A stretch of 64,000 nucleotides of DNA. Source: Isoetes taiwanensis (taxonomy: Eukaryota > Streptophyta > Lycopodiopsida > Isoetales > Isoetaceae). Below, piece after piece: positions 1 to 12,680 of this stretch. The notes below the pieces were generated by a model. That model saw only the letters and a program-made list of their open reading frames with translations. It ran no database searches and was not told where the DNA came from. Location: contig JAJEKV010000566.1 of NCBI GenBank assembly GCA_021234155.1, positions 1 through 64,000 of the forward strand. Reading direction: 5' to 3'. The translations under genes and the position numbers were made by a program. Position 1 is the first letter of the stretch; every line of letters begins with the position of its first letter.

Positions 1-568
1 TCTGTGAATCCTTGAAGTCGGCGGGGTAAATCTGAGCACTCTCTTGTCAGGATTTTTTGCTAACAGAAGGAAAACAAAAAACTTCGAGATAAAAGCGCAA
101 TTGCAATACACAATGAAACACACAAGACACTTGTGGAGAACAATGACAATCCATTCAGTCCAAAACAAGTGTACAATGAAGGCTCAAGAAGCACAATGAC
201 GACCGAGCGTAATACGCTACAATAGTGACAAAGAACACTTCCGAACCCTTTTTTTGAAGGAGCAAAAATGCTACAATATATAGAAGACAGGTGGCCCTCA
301 CTGACCTGAATCTCGATCCTCATCATGACAGCAGCGTGCTCCACTACTTGGGCACTTTCGAGCCGAGGGAATGTTTGTCGTGGCCGTGCTATGAGACAAG
401 TAGTGGCCCATGAGTGGAGTCCCTACCTTTGGGTCTTACGCTTCTTGGAGAGCTTTGGCCTTGCATTGAAATGTGAATCCCTCTTCTTGAACCGCGTGGC
501 CCGGTGGGGCCCGCCCTCATCGGCAAGTATAGACACATTGTGTAATGCCCGGGCACACGGGGCTAGCA
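1..568 (-). repeat. 3' LTR of element A (left copy, nearly complete)
   Basis: This aligns with 10,302-10,871 in the same orientation. Shared blocks include CAATACACAATGAAACACAC and CAAGTGTACAATGAAGGCTC, the first also close to the window start. The right edge is ...GGCTAGCA, giving the expected 5'-TG on the minus strand. Only roughly ten bases seem to be lost at the window start. The two copies differ by many small changes and indels. Confidence 0.85.
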
Positions 569-579
569 CCTCCCCTACC
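569..579 (-). other. Polypurine tract of element A
   Basis: Read on the minus strand, GGTAGGGGAGG lies directly before the TG that opens the 3' LTR. This is where plus-strand DNA synthesis is primed in LTR retrotransposons. Its position fixes both the LTR edge and the minus-strand orientation. Confidence 0.7.
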
Positions 580-3500
580 AAGCTACACTTATTGGCTAGA
601 AAAGGGGCATGAATTCGGGGTGGGGAATCCTGGATTCATCTTTTCGATCTTGAATATAGAGATGAGGAGGCTTCCTACTTGTATTCAACTGAGGTGTTGT
701 TGTCTCTTTTCAGTTGCTTGAGTCACGGATGCCAAACATTAAGGCTGCTCCTATATAGAAAGCCTTGAAATCATGTTCTCAGTACGTGGCGTGGATCTCA
801 GATGGAAGATTTGTGATCTCCATGTATAAGACAAGGTCCAACCCGAACTTTCCGGCATTTGCATTGGGGTTGCAAAAATGGATCACAGCACTAGCGTTTA
901 CGCATACTACGGGTATGGTCATGAGTGCTGCGAATTCTGCTTAGAAATGAGGAGATGGATCAGCTGAAGTTTTGGCCTTGGCAACGAAGGTTACAAGACC
1001 AGAAATTGCATTACGAAGATCTTCCTGAACGCATTAGGCATGTATATCCGGTTGTTGGGGTGTTGTCCAAAGTCTCATCCTCATGCCATTTCGTACGCGG
1101 ATGGCGTGGGTCCCCAGCGTTTATCCTGGCGCAATTATGCGGTGGGTGTCAATGCATGTTCTTTGACTTGGTAGTCGAATTCTTGTCTCCATCTTTGGGA
1201 ATTGACCTTGATGGAGGTGGGCATCAAAGCTTGCTGGTGTTTTCGGTTGTTTGGGGGGTTGGTGCGGTCATCCTACATCTGTTCTTGGAATTCAATAATA
1301 TCTTCTCGGTGTTGTTTGGTAGCATCTCCCATGCCAGTTGGAATGTACATGTCTGTATCCCGCAGTCTGAGGGTCCCACTCATCGGGGAGGGCGTTACGT
1401 TTTCAGCTCAGGTGTCTTGCATTTGTCACAAGGAAGCATAATGTTGTGGGAACAAAGCATTGCAAGGTCAAGTTCTTGTTGAGTTGTATAGTAATGGTGA
1501 AGGAGGCGTGCCAAGTTCAGCTAAGCCATGGCTCCACTTCTTTCGTAGAAGAGGCATGTATTACGAGGTAGCGGTTTGCAGAAATTTTGTGTCTTGGAGG
1601 TACTTGTTCTTCTTGGTCAAAAGAACACTGCATTTTACATTGTATCTCCTTTAAAGTTCTCGGTCGTTTATCCGGATGAGCTGAAGTAACATGTGCCAAT
1701 TAGAAGTCGTGCATGACGCAAGCGAGGGGGCTATGGTTTGAAGCGAAATGGTGAGATCACGCAACTTTGTAGGATATCAAAATTGGCGAGAGCACAAAGT
1801 GTGCCTACCGTTCATGGAACGGTTTTATGAAGGGCCATTAATCGTTCCGATATCAACTCTGGTCGAGGGGACTTGTGGTATCACCCTTGTTTCGGCCGGA
1901 ATAAAGAAAAGTGTTTTTCCTTGCTTGCACATAGTCATAGGTGGCGACCCGGATAGTCGAGAATAGCGAGAAGCAAAGCTGATAGGTTTGTTACGCTTTT
2001 TACGCATCATCTGGCATGCTTTCGGCTATGGGAGGCGTATCTTGTAATGCTGCAATGATATCTTGTTGTTTCCGAGGCAGTGCGGTTCCGTGACTTTAGC
2101 GTGTGAGTGTCGGACTTGTCGGAGAAGTTTAGAATCGAGAGAGAGCTTGAAGTCGGGTGGCTTGCAAGTTTGTTTTGAAGTGCAGCTATTTCAAAACATC
2201 TGCCGGCGTGTGTTACCCGTGAAGCTGGTCCTAACTTGCCTTGGAGAGATAAAATGCCGAGCATCCTTATTGCACAAGGTGGTTTTAGTCGTGACCTTGG
2301 ACTCAAGTATCAAGTTGGTTTGTCTGAAGTGTGCTGTTCTCGGTCGAGAGTGGCATTATTAGTGGCGACCAGTTGTTGTAGCGTGTCTCAAGATCGGTGT
2401 ACTTGGTGTCGTTTTGTTTGAGGACTCCTTGAGTTCCTTGACAATTTCTTTGGGATTGATGAAGGGTTTCTCGATGGATCATGAATTGATTGTGCAAGGC
2501 TTCTTCTCCGGCCTCCATGGTCGGCCAAATCGAGTCTTCGGTCTTGATGACCGGCTTGGGTTAGTCCACGGACTTCGTGTAAAACGTGCCGGTGGCTACA
2601 CTATGAATTACAGTGATGATCCACGGAGAGGGCATCAAAGCGGTGGGGACGGCTTCCTTGGGTATCCACGGTGTGAGGAGGTGGATGGGATGGCTTTGGT
2701 CTGTCACCCTTGTTTATAGATCCTTGGTCATTCTTTGTGAGTGTCCTTGTGAGTACTCATTGAGATCAATGGGAGTTTTGTTGTCTTTTCTTTGTTTTCT
2801 TTGGTCTTTGTTGAGTGCGAAAAGTGGAATTGTTGCACAAAGGTTAGCGGTGGTTGGGTGGTTGGTTATCAACAGGAAGGAATAGGTTTTAGAAGAATTG
2901 GAATTCTGAGGAGGTGGAGGCGGTGGTTGTGAAATATTTAAATGCAGGTTGGGTGGCCGAGATTGATGGTCTTTGAAGGAGGAGAGTTTGGTTGAAGACC
3001 TTTCAAAGCATCAATAAAAGGTCCGAGGATGTTGGCCCAGTGGAGAAGGGGCATGATGGCACGCGGGGATTACGATGATTAATGAAAGCTTGGAAAGTGG
3101 GCTCCCATGGGGCATTAGAGGAAAGAGTTAGGTTTTTTTAAGTTGTCAAGTTCTGTTGAAATCTACGATCACGGGGAGTTGAGTCAATTGATTGTTTTGA
3201 TGGTGTTGGTGAGGATATGAATACGGATGGTAGAAAACATCGTTAATAGGGGTATTCTTCATGGAGTAAAAAAATTTCCTCAAAAGAAACTTGGTAAAAG
3301 GCATCATGTTGCTGGAAAGGTGGAGACGGCTTGGTTTTGTGCGGCATTATAAGGAATAGAAGCGGGGAATTTGGAAATATCATATTTACCAATGTCAAGG
3401 TAAGACAAGGCATTAGGCCCGGATTAAGGTAGAAAAGCCTGAGAGGCTATGGTTTGAGGGTTTAGAATTATAGGGTTTCCATCGACTTGGGAGGCATATC

Positions 3501-4070
3501 CATCTTCGCCTTCACAGGTTAACCACAAATTGCGTAATTTGTTCTTGTTGGGAGCAGGGAGTTCTGTTGCGAAAATGAAGCAATCGGAACTCACGGGGAG
3601 GTTATAGGTGATGCGGATGTGGGGTAGTGGTGCGGATGAAAGCGAACTTGATATTATTTTGGTGGTTTGGATCCATTTAGTGCGATCAGCGTTAGTGTTT
3701 GAGGTTCTTGGAGGTAGAAGCCATACTTGAAGATCGAGGAATTAGTGCGAAGTCTGAAGGAGCCCAGTGGAGTATGAGTGAAAAAAAGTGAGAGTGGAAG
3801 TGGCCGGTTGGGAAGAAGTGTTTTTGAAATTAAGTGGGAGACCGTGTCGAAAGAATCGTGGCGATTGAGAATCTCAAAGAGAGCGACCGCCGGACCAAAG
3901 ATGGTGGGAGGTTCTGGCGGAGAATAAAAACTTTAATGGCGGGGCCGGTATTTCTTTGGCGGTTAATGAGAATTAAAAAATTCCGAAAAGTTTGCGGTAC
4001 AAAATATCCCGATTAGGGAATGATTCACGGAATATACGTGAGGTGACCTTTTCGTGAACAGTTGCTAGGG
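580..4070 (-). other. Long 3' spacer of element A, no recognisable domain
   Basis: About 3.5 kb lie between the integrase remnant and the 3' LTR. Minus-strand reading frames at 2,007-2,306 and 2,303-2,518 are rich in Gln, Asn, Thr and Ser, the second with a helical, coiled-coil look, but I recognise no family. Small plus-strand frames such as 925-1,482 look like chance. Long non-coding or ORF-bearing 3' regions occur in Tat/Ogre-type gypsy elements, so this may be an original part rather than an insertion. Confidence 0.4.
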
Positions 4071-4076
4071 TTGGTA

Positions 4077-4460
4077 TTAGCCTATAAATTGGAAGTTGGG
4101 TTCGTCGAGAAGAACCAAAATTAAGTGAAGATGGAGAACTCGATACTTGGTCCGGTGAGCTTCCTTGGCCCGGATTACATGCAAGATGGGCGGCGTCGAT
4201 CGTGGCGTCGAGGAATGTACAGGATCCCTATGGATCCTTGGTTGGAGAGCACTGCCGTCAACTTGGGAGGGATAAACTTCGATGGGGAGGTGATTGTTGT
4301 TTTGGTAATGGTCGCGGCTGTGGGGCTTCCGCATCCTCAGGGTGGAGTGCCCCAGTAAAATGATAGCGACATGATAGGGGTTTTCCCAATTTTTGTTTAG
4401 TTTAGGACTTTTAGTTGAAAAATCCCCACAGTAGTGTAGCCTTTGGGCAATTTTGTACAT
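4077..4460 (-). CDS. Uncharacterised 127-residue reading frame after the integrase
   Basis: An uninterrupted minus-strand frame lies just downstream of the integrase remnant, which ends near 4,550. It is rich in His, Pro, Ser and Leu and has no motif I recognise. It may be the degraded tail of pol or a chance frame inside the element. No promoter or independent start signal supports it as a gene. Confidence 0.2.
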   Translation of the reverse strand: MYKIAQRLHYCGDFSTKSPKLNKNWENPYHVAIILLGHSTLRMRKPHSRDHYQNNNHLPIEVYPSQVDGSALQPRIHRDPVHSSTPRSTPPILHVIRAKEAHRTKYRVLHLHLILVLLDEPNFQFIG

Positions 4461-4539
4461 AATAGAAAAGTGTTTCTCATAAATTTGTACAAGTGGTATC
4501 TTGTTGTAAAAATTTTGTTCTTGAGCTAAGGATCTTTAG

Positions 4540-5580
4540 CGGGGGTTTTGAAATTTCTTGAGTGAAATCCATTGACTAATGTAGGAAATGGAGTGCCATC
4601 AATTCTTGTAATTGTAAAACTCGAGGATGTGGTATCACCGGAAATTTTGTATGGTCGACCATACGAGCTTGAGTTTGCCCGAGGATGTTGTTGATATCTC
4701 GAGTGGTAAAGAAGAACTAAGTCGCCAATTTGAAAAGTTTTGTTTTGATGTGTTTGTCATGCCATTGTTTTGTAGTTGTTTGCCTTGTTGAAGTCTAAGA
4801 AAAAAAGCATCTCTTGAAGTTCATCCGGTTGTTCCGGTTGATAAGCTTCGTTCTTGCAAAGCTGCTGATGGATTATGTTACATTTGCTATGGCGAAATTT
4901 GAGTGAGGGTAAAATGAACTCAAAAGGCATAAGCCCTCTTGGCCATACACAAATTCGAAAAGGTGTTTGACCCGATTGCTACTTTGTATGTTTGTATTGT
5001 AAGCCCATAAACTGTGTAGGTAACTTATCTTGCCAATCTTTTCTTGTAGGATCACAAATCTTCTTGAGAATGTGGATAAGCACCTTGTTTGTGCTTTCAG
5101 CCAAGCCATTACCGCGAGGGGATAGTAAGGCGTGCTTTTACGTGATGAATGTGCGGATAGTTAGTGAGTTCAGCAATAGTGTGATTGATGAAATGAACTC
5201 CCGCGATCACTAACTAATTCTAAAGGGACATCAAATCGGCGTGATGATGTTCTTGTAGAAGAACCTTAGGCTGTACCCTTGGCCGTGTTGTCTAAGTAGA
5301 GCCTGCGCTTCAACCCATTTGGTTTGCATAGTCCGTGAAGACTAGAATGTAGCGTGCCTAGTGTTGATTGCGGGTGGGTCCATGGGACCAGCAAAATCCA
5401 TACCCCATTTGGCAAAGGGGAGGCGTGGCTATTGGCGTGGCGTCACGGGCGGTGGGTCTACCAGCTTCGACAAACATCACCGTGCGTGTGTATTTGTGAG
5501 CATCTTTGGCGTGGGCGATGTACAGGGCAAGGAGGTTTCCTTGCTGTATTTGTCTCGCTGAAATGACCCGCGCCAAGTCC
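4540..5580 (-). pseudogene. Integrase of element A (frameshifted)
   Basis: Minus-strand frames, joined by eye over several frameshifts, show integrase blocks in order. There is a linker with GPTRNQHARYILVFTDYAN near 5,340-5,400, a core block ending in GLAESTNKVLIHILKKI near 5,060-5,130 (the usual 'GNGLAESTN' helix) and a C-terminal block FQIGDLVLLYHS near 4,700-4,735 followed by a DGTPFPTLVNG-type tail. Together these are typical of Ty3/gypsy integrases, which insert the cDNA copy into the genome. Stops and shifts make it inactive as read. Confidence 0.75.
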
Positions 5581-5959
5581 TTAGGCTTGTTTGGCTTCGT
5601 CGGGGACCATTGAGGGGAAGAAACACATCGTCGAACACATTGCTTTTACCCACATTTATAGAGATGGCCGGTAACCATCATTATAATCTGGTTGCCAGTG
5701 AAGGAATTGTTGTTTATACGAAGTTGTCTTCTACGGAAGCGTGGGGTCACTGGCGGGAGTCGCCCGTGAGGGAAAGCGTTGATAGTCGTGGTACCAATGG
5801 CGTGGCGGTGACCAGGAGCAGTTGAGCATCAGGAAGGGCGCCGTGGAACTCAGAGGATCATCCAAGTGTGTATCGGGAAAGATGGTAGGGACCGTGTGGC
5901 GTCCGGCTTAATGAATATTTCAAAAGGGCAAACTCTTGCAATATCAATATCCATCGGCA

Positions 5960-6260
5960 ATTATTCGGCCGTGGGGTTTGGCTTATTGATTAAATATAGA
6001 AGAGCAGTGATCCACATAAAAGCGGGTGACTACCAAAGAAGATAGTGTGGCGTTGTACACAAAAGATAAGGCCAAGGGCTTCCCTTTAAGGTGGCGAATA
6101 GTTGCGCTTCGGCCGGGAGTTGAGTTTTACTGGCGGCGTATCGATGGGCTTGTCGATTTGGTGCATACTCTTGAGGCTAGAACGGCTCAATCATAAAAGC
6201 CTGAAACATCAACATGGACATGGAATGGTTTGTCCCATTGAGGTGGTACTAGCGGGGGCT
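5960..6260 (-). pseudogene. RNase H of element A (fragment)
   Basis: On the minus strand, a PFHVHVDVS-type block near 6,205-6,240 (normal opening of the Ty3/gypsy RNase H, with its first catalytic Asp) is followed by a FYVDHCSSIFN-type block near 5,990-6,020, matching the usual 'vDH.sL.yl' ending. The middle is degraded. It follows the RT directly, as expected in pol. Confidence 0.6.
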
Positions 6261-7060
6261 ACGTGACTTGACTTTGAGTTCTTTAAAAGCTTGATTTGCA
6301 TGGATGTCCAAGTCCATGTGTATGGATTTCCGTCGGTTTGTGAATTGGATGTGATCGGTGCCAGTGCGGAATAAAGGTGGCATAGAAGTTGACTTTGCCA
6401 AAGGCGTGTGTCCTTGATGTTGTAGTGGATATGCTCACGATGACCACACTGATTTGGCTGGAGGTCGTTGTAATCTTGTGTGTCGACTCCACGACATGTC
6501 CTAGAAAGTACAGAGGTGACTGAGAAGGTGCACTTTTTCGGATTGAGGGCTAATTCAAGATTCATCTGGCGTTGAAAAACTAGTTCAAGTTTTACCAAAT
6601 GGTCCATAAGCGTGGGTGTAAGTGGAGAAGTCATCTGAAAGACTTGCGAAAGGGATGAACTTGCATGTACTCTTGAAAAACAGCAAGCATAATGCGTTGA
6701 AATGTGGATGGTGAGTTTGACAATCCAAAGGAGCGACTTTGAAACAAAAGGTACCCCATGGAGTAGTGAAGGTAGTCTTTAGTTGATCTTCTTCGAATGG
6801 ATATTTGATTATAACCGGGGCCGATCCATGAAGGGTACATCTCGTGGCCTGCTACATCTTCCAACCTTGATCAGTGAAGGGGAGAAATGATCGGTCCGGT
6901 GGCTTGATTGAGTTTTCTATAATCCCCAAGCGAATTTTTTCCATTATGTTTGGGGGCAATAACAATAGGACTTACCCATTAAGAATGTTTGACCCGTGTA
7001 GATAAGTCAAGCGTCAAAAGCTTTGTCAATTCCGGCTTTAACCTTTCCGCGGTAGTTTGG
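6260..7060 (-). pseudogene. Reverse transcriptase of element A (frameshifted)
   Basis: RT blocks occur in the right order on the minus strand. They are SYCYCPQ/IVIAPKHNGK with a DYRKLNQAT-type block (6,890-6,990), AGHEMYPSWIGPGYNQISI (6,795-6,855), FGLSNSPSTFQRIM (6,690-6,735) and HLVKLELVFQRQ plus LALNPKKCTF (6,525-6,600). These match RT fingers, palm and thumb of Ty3/gypsy pol. The YxDD segment falls in a disrupted stretch around 6,620-6,650 and I cannot read it. It is non-functional as read. Confidence 0.8.
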
Positions 7061-9750
7061 GTTAAGCGATGCTTATCGTTGCTAGATGGGTCTAGCATGC
7101 GGCTTGGTGGGAATCGAGTTGTCCCAATTCTTTCTTGATACCTGGAGGTCTTTGTAGCTCAAAGCAAGATATTAGCTTGAAGCGTTTGAATGAATGGCTT
7201 GCTCCCCGAATCTTTGCGTGGTGGGCGTGCCAATCCAGTTGGTTGATTTGTAACAATATCAATTATGTCCTGCGGGGAGTTTGAATGTGTGGAATGACGA
7301 TCATCGAGCGATTGTGGGCTGGCTCGCAGATGGGCCAGGGATGTTCATGTTGACCAATTACGAAAAATAGTGGCGTGCCACTAGGAGTTGGTGTGGTGTC
7401 TTCTTGAGCGGGAGGAGCTGAGGGTACGTCTCCTCATGGAACCAATGTGGCGTTATTCAAGGTGTCAAATAGGGGTCAACCGCATTGCTATGCCTTTATC
7501 AATATCCATGTCTTCCCATGGTTGATTGTATTCTGGGTAAGCCGTAGTGGCAAACCCTTGGCTTATGTAGCGATAGGTGTTGCAAACTTGTTGAGTCTTT
7601 GCGATTGCGTGATCTGAAATGATCTGGCAGGTAGGTGAGATCAATGCGTGTGATGAGCTTGCCATCTGTGATAACAAGTTGATCGTGCCCGATGGTGAAT
7701 GCTTTTAGCTTGTCTCAAAGGGTAGATCCTACTAACATTTCATAATCTCAGGATCTTCTCACGCTCTCAAACAGAATTCCATGGTAAATTGTAGATCTCA
7801 ATATTAGTGGTATTGGTTGTGTAACTCCTTGTGTGGTAAGCGTGATATGGCCATTAAAGCTTGATGTCATAAGGGGCGTTATGGAGCTCCCTTATACCCA
7901 ATTGTCGTCGAGATTATCTGTAATAAGTCCCAGCGAGCTTGCTGCCACCATCGATCTGAACATGGTGAAGGCGACCTTTTATTGCGATGTGCATGCAGTG
8001 GGTGTTGATGTGTGCATTACGTGCGGAGTATCTGAGGTTTTGTAAAATGTGCTCCATTAGTCTTTGGACATAGTTGTAGGATAGTAAGTAAGGTGAGAGA
8101 ATTTTGATTTAGCAAGTTCTTGTTGAAGTTCGGGGGGGATTCTCGGTGGTGTGGTGGATCGTGGGTTGTTGTTGCTCAGCAATAGATGTCGCTACCTTGT
8201 TGAGGGAAGTCGAGCTTTGACAATGTTAGTGGTGGTGTTGCGGATGTGGTGGCATTAAGTAGTGGGTGGCTCCGATCGTGTGGTAGCATTGGCGGACTTG
8301 AGTGCCTTACATACCTGCGTTCGATGAGTTGAAGCGGACTTTTAGAAGTTTAGGTTGAACATGAAGTGGTTGATCAGTTAGGTGCAAAATGAGCGATTTG
8401 GTTGATGGCTCGTAAGTGCAATCACTGCAAAACTTGGTGCGCGGGGGTGCTTATGGCGTGAGGGAATGAGGAGAACCTCAATCGGTTGGAGGATTCAAAA
8501 CATTGTGTTGGTGCATGGTAAAATTTTTCTTCTTGAGTTGATCATCAATTGTTTTGAGTTGTTTCTTTGTTGGCGTGGTTATTTGTTGTGGTGGCGTGGT
8601 GGCGTTTGAGCTGAAGCGTGGGCCTTGCCTTCCCTTAGCTTCCCATACTTGAAAAGGTGTAAAGGCCTTTCTTGTCGTGGTTTGATTAGTGCGAGAATTT
8701 GTATTTGAACTTGAGGAAGTTGGGGACAATCTGCGGGTGATGACCCCCATTGGTCCACGGTTGAAACATTGGGACTTGCTTGGATCAAAAGTGGAGCGAG
8801 GAGGTCCGTTGTGGTTCTTTGTTTATTCTTTGGGGTTGTTATTTGTTGGCCGTGATGGTATTTTTGTGTGCGTGGTTTGAGTTTCGTGGGTACCTTACGC
8901 GCTTGGTGAACAAAGGCGTTATTAAATCTGGATTTAGTGAGTGGATTTGTACGACATTCTTGGTGGTGTGAAGTTACGCATGTTGCGGCGTTTACGATGG
9001 ATCATACTATCCAGTTACACTCATTCGCCGAATATCACGAAAATGGCGGCAAATAGTACACCAAATGTTATTTCTTGAGGCTAGCGTGGAAGCGTCGAAG
9101 TCTTGATGGTGTAGCGAGAAATGGGAATTATCGTGAAAGCGATCACAGCGTGAAAACATGAGCAGTGATTGACTAATTCAATAGCTTCTTATATATGTCT
9201 TGAGGAGCAAATACTTCGATCATAAATCGGATGTGAAGGGTAAGCCTTGAAGAAACCACACTAGAATTTGGCTTTGGGTTGGAAATTCCTTCAACTTGTT
9301 GACTAAGATCTGCGGTCGATGCACGCAAAGTCTCAGGCGATTCTCTGGGTTACGCTTGGAGGTGTGTTGAGGTGGATTTGTGATTTGTTGATCATCTTAG
9401 AGGTGCGGTAATGGAAAGAAAAAGGTCTTCATGTGTATCAATCTTGTTTCAGTGGCTTTTGTTTTGCCATCAGCCATTAGAGTGGTGCTCCATGAAGTCG
9501 TCGAAAAGATGTGGAATTTAGTTTTGGATCAGGGTGACCATTGAGATCGCAAGTGACTCAAATTCATCCATGTGAGCCTGAGCACTGGTCTATGTGTTTA
9601 CCTTTATCATTTCAAAGAGTGGATATGGGAGTTTAAAGCATGTGTGAGGTCCGGTAGCATGAATGGGTGTTTTGCATTTGTGGAAAAAGAAAAAGCATTG
9701 GAGTGTTAGTTCTTTGCATAGGGTCACGGCTGGCATAGGTTGTGTGAATT
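7060..9750 (-). pseudogene. Gag-protease part of element A (heavily degraded)
   Basis: This lies upstream of the RT on the minus strand, where gag and protease belong. The frame 8,478-8,750 is Ser/Thr/Asn-rich and polar, like the linker near a gag C-terminus. A minus-strand stretch near 9,240-9,330 contains KEFPTQSQ...WFLQGLP, resembling gag. I could not find an intact zinc knuckle or a DTG/DSG protease motif. The call rests mainly on position. Confidence 0.4.
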
Positions 9751-10276
9751 AGTAAAAAATGCGGCGGTTGTAGTGGGAACAAAGGTTGTGGCCGGGCATG
9801 AGCGGCGTGTGGGGAGCGATTAAAGGAGCGTTGGTAGGGGAATTGACAAAGGTGGAAGCGGTGGTACTGAAGTTCCTAAAAAAGATTACCAATAGAAACA
9901 TTTTGCAGATGTTCGAGAGAAAAGTGCGGTGGTTCTGTCCGAATCTTGAGTTGGGATTCAGTGGAGTAAATTCAAGGGCTGTGTTGCAGCCTGCATGATA
10001 TGGCGAGCAGGGGAGCCGGAACAATGGCGTGACCTTCCAGGGGAGGTCGGTGCGGAAAGTTTGTCGTGGTGTAGGTGGAGCAGTTAAGCTCATTACCGCG
10101 GGAGAAAATCGAACCCGGTGTATGTGAACATATTAGCGGGGCGTCGCCCGAGTTCATGGCGACGGCGTCTTGACTCCATCGGTGTTGAAATATGCGGGGA
10201 GTAAGAAGGGATTGAACATGGTATCAATACAGCTTCGAGGTGGGCGAAACCCGACAGGCGCCGATGTTTGGGAGTC

Positions 10277-10290
10277 GGCTCTGAGGATCG
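10277..10290 (-). other. Degenerate primer-binding site of element A
   Basis: The plus strand reads GGCTCTGAGGATC just left of the right LTR. Its complement retains TCAGAGCC, the second half of the usual TGGTATCAGAGCC site for initiator methionine tRNA. The first half is scrambled. It fits the expected place for first-strand priming of a minus-strand element. Confidence 0.45.
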
Positions 10291-10871
10291 CGAGGAATGA
10301 GATCTCTGTGAGATCAGCAAGTCGGCGGGGTAAATCGAGCACTCTTGTCGCGGGATTTTTGCTATGAGAGGAAGAACAAGAAAACTCAGATAAAGCGACA
10401 ATTGCAATACACAATGAAACACACAAGACCTTGTAATGGAGAACCGCGGCAATCCATTGATCAAAACAAGTGTACAATGAAGGCTCAAAGAAGCACAACG
10501 GTGACGACATGTATACGCTGTAGTGACACAAAGAACACGAACCCACTTTGAAGGAGCAAAATGCTACAATATATAGGTACGAATTGGCCTCACGAGGGCC
10601 TGAATCAGTGATCCTCGGCATCATGACAACGCGTGCTCCACTACTTGGGCACTCGAGCAGTCTGGCGAGGCGTCGTAGCGGAATTGCTATGAACCAGTAG
10701 TGGCCCGTAGATGGGTCCTACCTTTAGGTCTTACAGCGGAGGAGCTTTGACCAGCCGATGGCTGCCAATGGATCCTCTTCTTGGACCGCCTGCGCGTGGC
10801 GATTGGGGCCCTGCATACTCATGCGGCAAGTATAGACTTTATTATTATGCGCGGGGCCGCGAGGGCTAACA
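10291..10871 (-). repeat. 5' LTR of element A (right copy)
   Basis: This is a direct repeat of 1-568. It ends on the right in GGCTAACA at 10,871, giving TG on the minus strand. The left edge is approximate, set by the start of similarity near 10,300 and by the PBS remnant. It should hold the minus-strand promoter, but I could not place a TATA box with confidence. Confidence 0.8.
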
Positions 10872-12680
10872 TCAATGGCATATATGTTGCTAATAAAAGT
10901 GAGTCACCTTTTCAAAGTTCTTCCATTCCACCTTTGCCGTATTGGCTGGCCTCTAAAGGACAAAGTTGGAACTTTTAATTCCCACAATGCACATGACATC
11001 CTAAGGCATGCATCTTTAATGCAACTCCACATTCTCATTCTTTTTCACATAAGAAACTTTTCCACAAAACGCTTGTGTTTGCAAAGACATGGTTCCTTGC
11101 CTTGACAAGTAGGACCAACACCACATGCCCATTAGCCGATCCCACATTGTTCACCATGCACATTCTTGTCCTTTAATGTTGAGCGCCTTACATACCATTC
11201 TCATGTGATAAGATGCAACAACAAGTCTCTTTTCGTTTAACCTCCTCACAAACTTTGGCTAAAGCTTCAAAAGTCTCAATCAATGCAAAATCTCCGGATG
11301 TGCTTTTTGAACCTTTCAAAAGAATGTGACTGCAAAATTACCACAATTTAGCAAGATGAATATGAATATACTAGGATTACTTACTCATTTTTTCTGAATT
11401 GAATATGAATCCTAAGATTACTTGTGGTTCTTCGGAAAATGAATTGCATGCATCGGTAAGGCTTACATTTCCTTTCTTCCATTGGGTGTTCTTCTCAACT
11501 TGATAACTTGTCTCTTGTTAGGAGACACCGGTGTTATTTGTCAAAACTTGAACTATGTTTTCTCTATCTTCATCACTCAACTGTCGGATCTTTCCTTCGT
11601 TTGAACATACTCCAAGGGCCTCGGTTTTTCTTCTAGATTTCTCTTATCAATAGCTGCATTTGTTTTTCTTCTCAAGTTTAAAGACCTCACAAACCTTGCT
11701 TCTGCTTTTGCACCCTTCTTTCAAAGCCATCATGATGGTGGATGATCTTGCATTGCAAATGTCCACTGTTTCTTTTTTGTTGGTGGCAGGAGTGTCTTTT
11801 AACACTCCTCACAACATGTTTCGTGCGATAACCTCTTTCTTTCCTAGCATCTTGGATGCAGTAGTGCTTATTTCGTGCAATGACCTCCTCTCTTTGTCCT
11901 TAGGAATCATGTTTTTGCATCTTTTTCTATGAATTCGACTATGATCACGGGCTTCTAAGCTGTTTCACCCTCAAAGAAAGCCCTTCTTTTTCTTTTTTGC
12001 TCTGCTAAAAGAATTCAATCCTAATCTTTCAGCTCTCCTTCTCCTTTGGTCTCTTCTCTTTGCGACCATAATTTTTCTTGTTGTACTAGGGGACATGCAA
12101 CAACCACGGTTTTCTTATTCTTTGGAGAACATGGGAATTTTGTGTAAGCATGCCTCCTTGCTTAATTGGCGTCTGCGAGGCAGGGTGAAGTCTCATATAC
12201 CTTGTTTTCCCCTTGCAAGCTGTGATGGACTCTCAATTTCTGGCCTTCCCATCAATGGAATCATCATATTCAACTTCTAAAGATTTCTTTGTCGGTAGTA
12301 ATTCAAATCCACTCCCAAAGATTACGCTGCCAAATCCAAATCTGCCCAAATTTAGCTTCATACTGCAACAAGAGAATCAAAGTCCATGCCATGCAACAAA
12401 ATGCACTCTGGAAAAGAAGGAGCTGAAGAAAAAAAATTCGCAAAGAACCAAGCAAAGACATGGTTACCCGCCCATTTTTGCCAAGAATGACTCCCGTTGC
12501 TTTTGAAATCAAAAATGGAGCTCCCCTCCCTCCCCGAACAGGGGAGATCCCACTAATTTAAATCTAATTATGATTAAGAAAAAATTAAAAATGTTAACTA
12601 CCCGTCAAAGCAGTGATGCCAAATTTTTTAAAAACACCCTAAGCACCCACAAAGCACCCGATGTCGCGACATGAATTTAC
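10872..12680. other. Intergenic stretch, no gene recognised
   Basis: About 1.8 kb of AT-rich sequence lies between element A and the next gypsy fragment. Open frames on either strand (for example 11,660-11,932 plus and 12,303-12,512 minus) are hydrophobic or Ser/Leu-rich and show no motif. A weak IR of short pyrimidine runs is present, but nothing I would call an element boundary. Confidence 0.5.

Larger units (their letters stand above)
1..10871 (-). mobile_element. Ty3/gypsy LTR retrotransposon A, degraded, cut by window start
   Basis: Two direct copies of a ~570-580-bp sequence flank about 9.7 kb that holds, on the minus strand, gag-like, reverse transcriptase, RNase H and integrase remnants in Ty3/gypsy order. 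A polypurine tract lies just inside the left LTR and a degenerate primer-binding site just inside the right one; both fit a minus-strand element. All domains are broken by frameshifts and stops, so it cannot be autonomous as read. Its left end is truncated by the window, so the target duplication cannot be checked; the right flank begins TCAAT. Confidence 0.85.

Noticed and set aside
925-1482. Plus-strand frame of 185 residues in element A
   Set aside because: It lies antisense to the element, has no recognisable motif and overlaps another open frame.
10195-10235. TGGTATCAATACAGC as a methionine-type primer-binding site
   Set aside because: It is in the wrong orientation for element A and not adjacent to the LTR edge.
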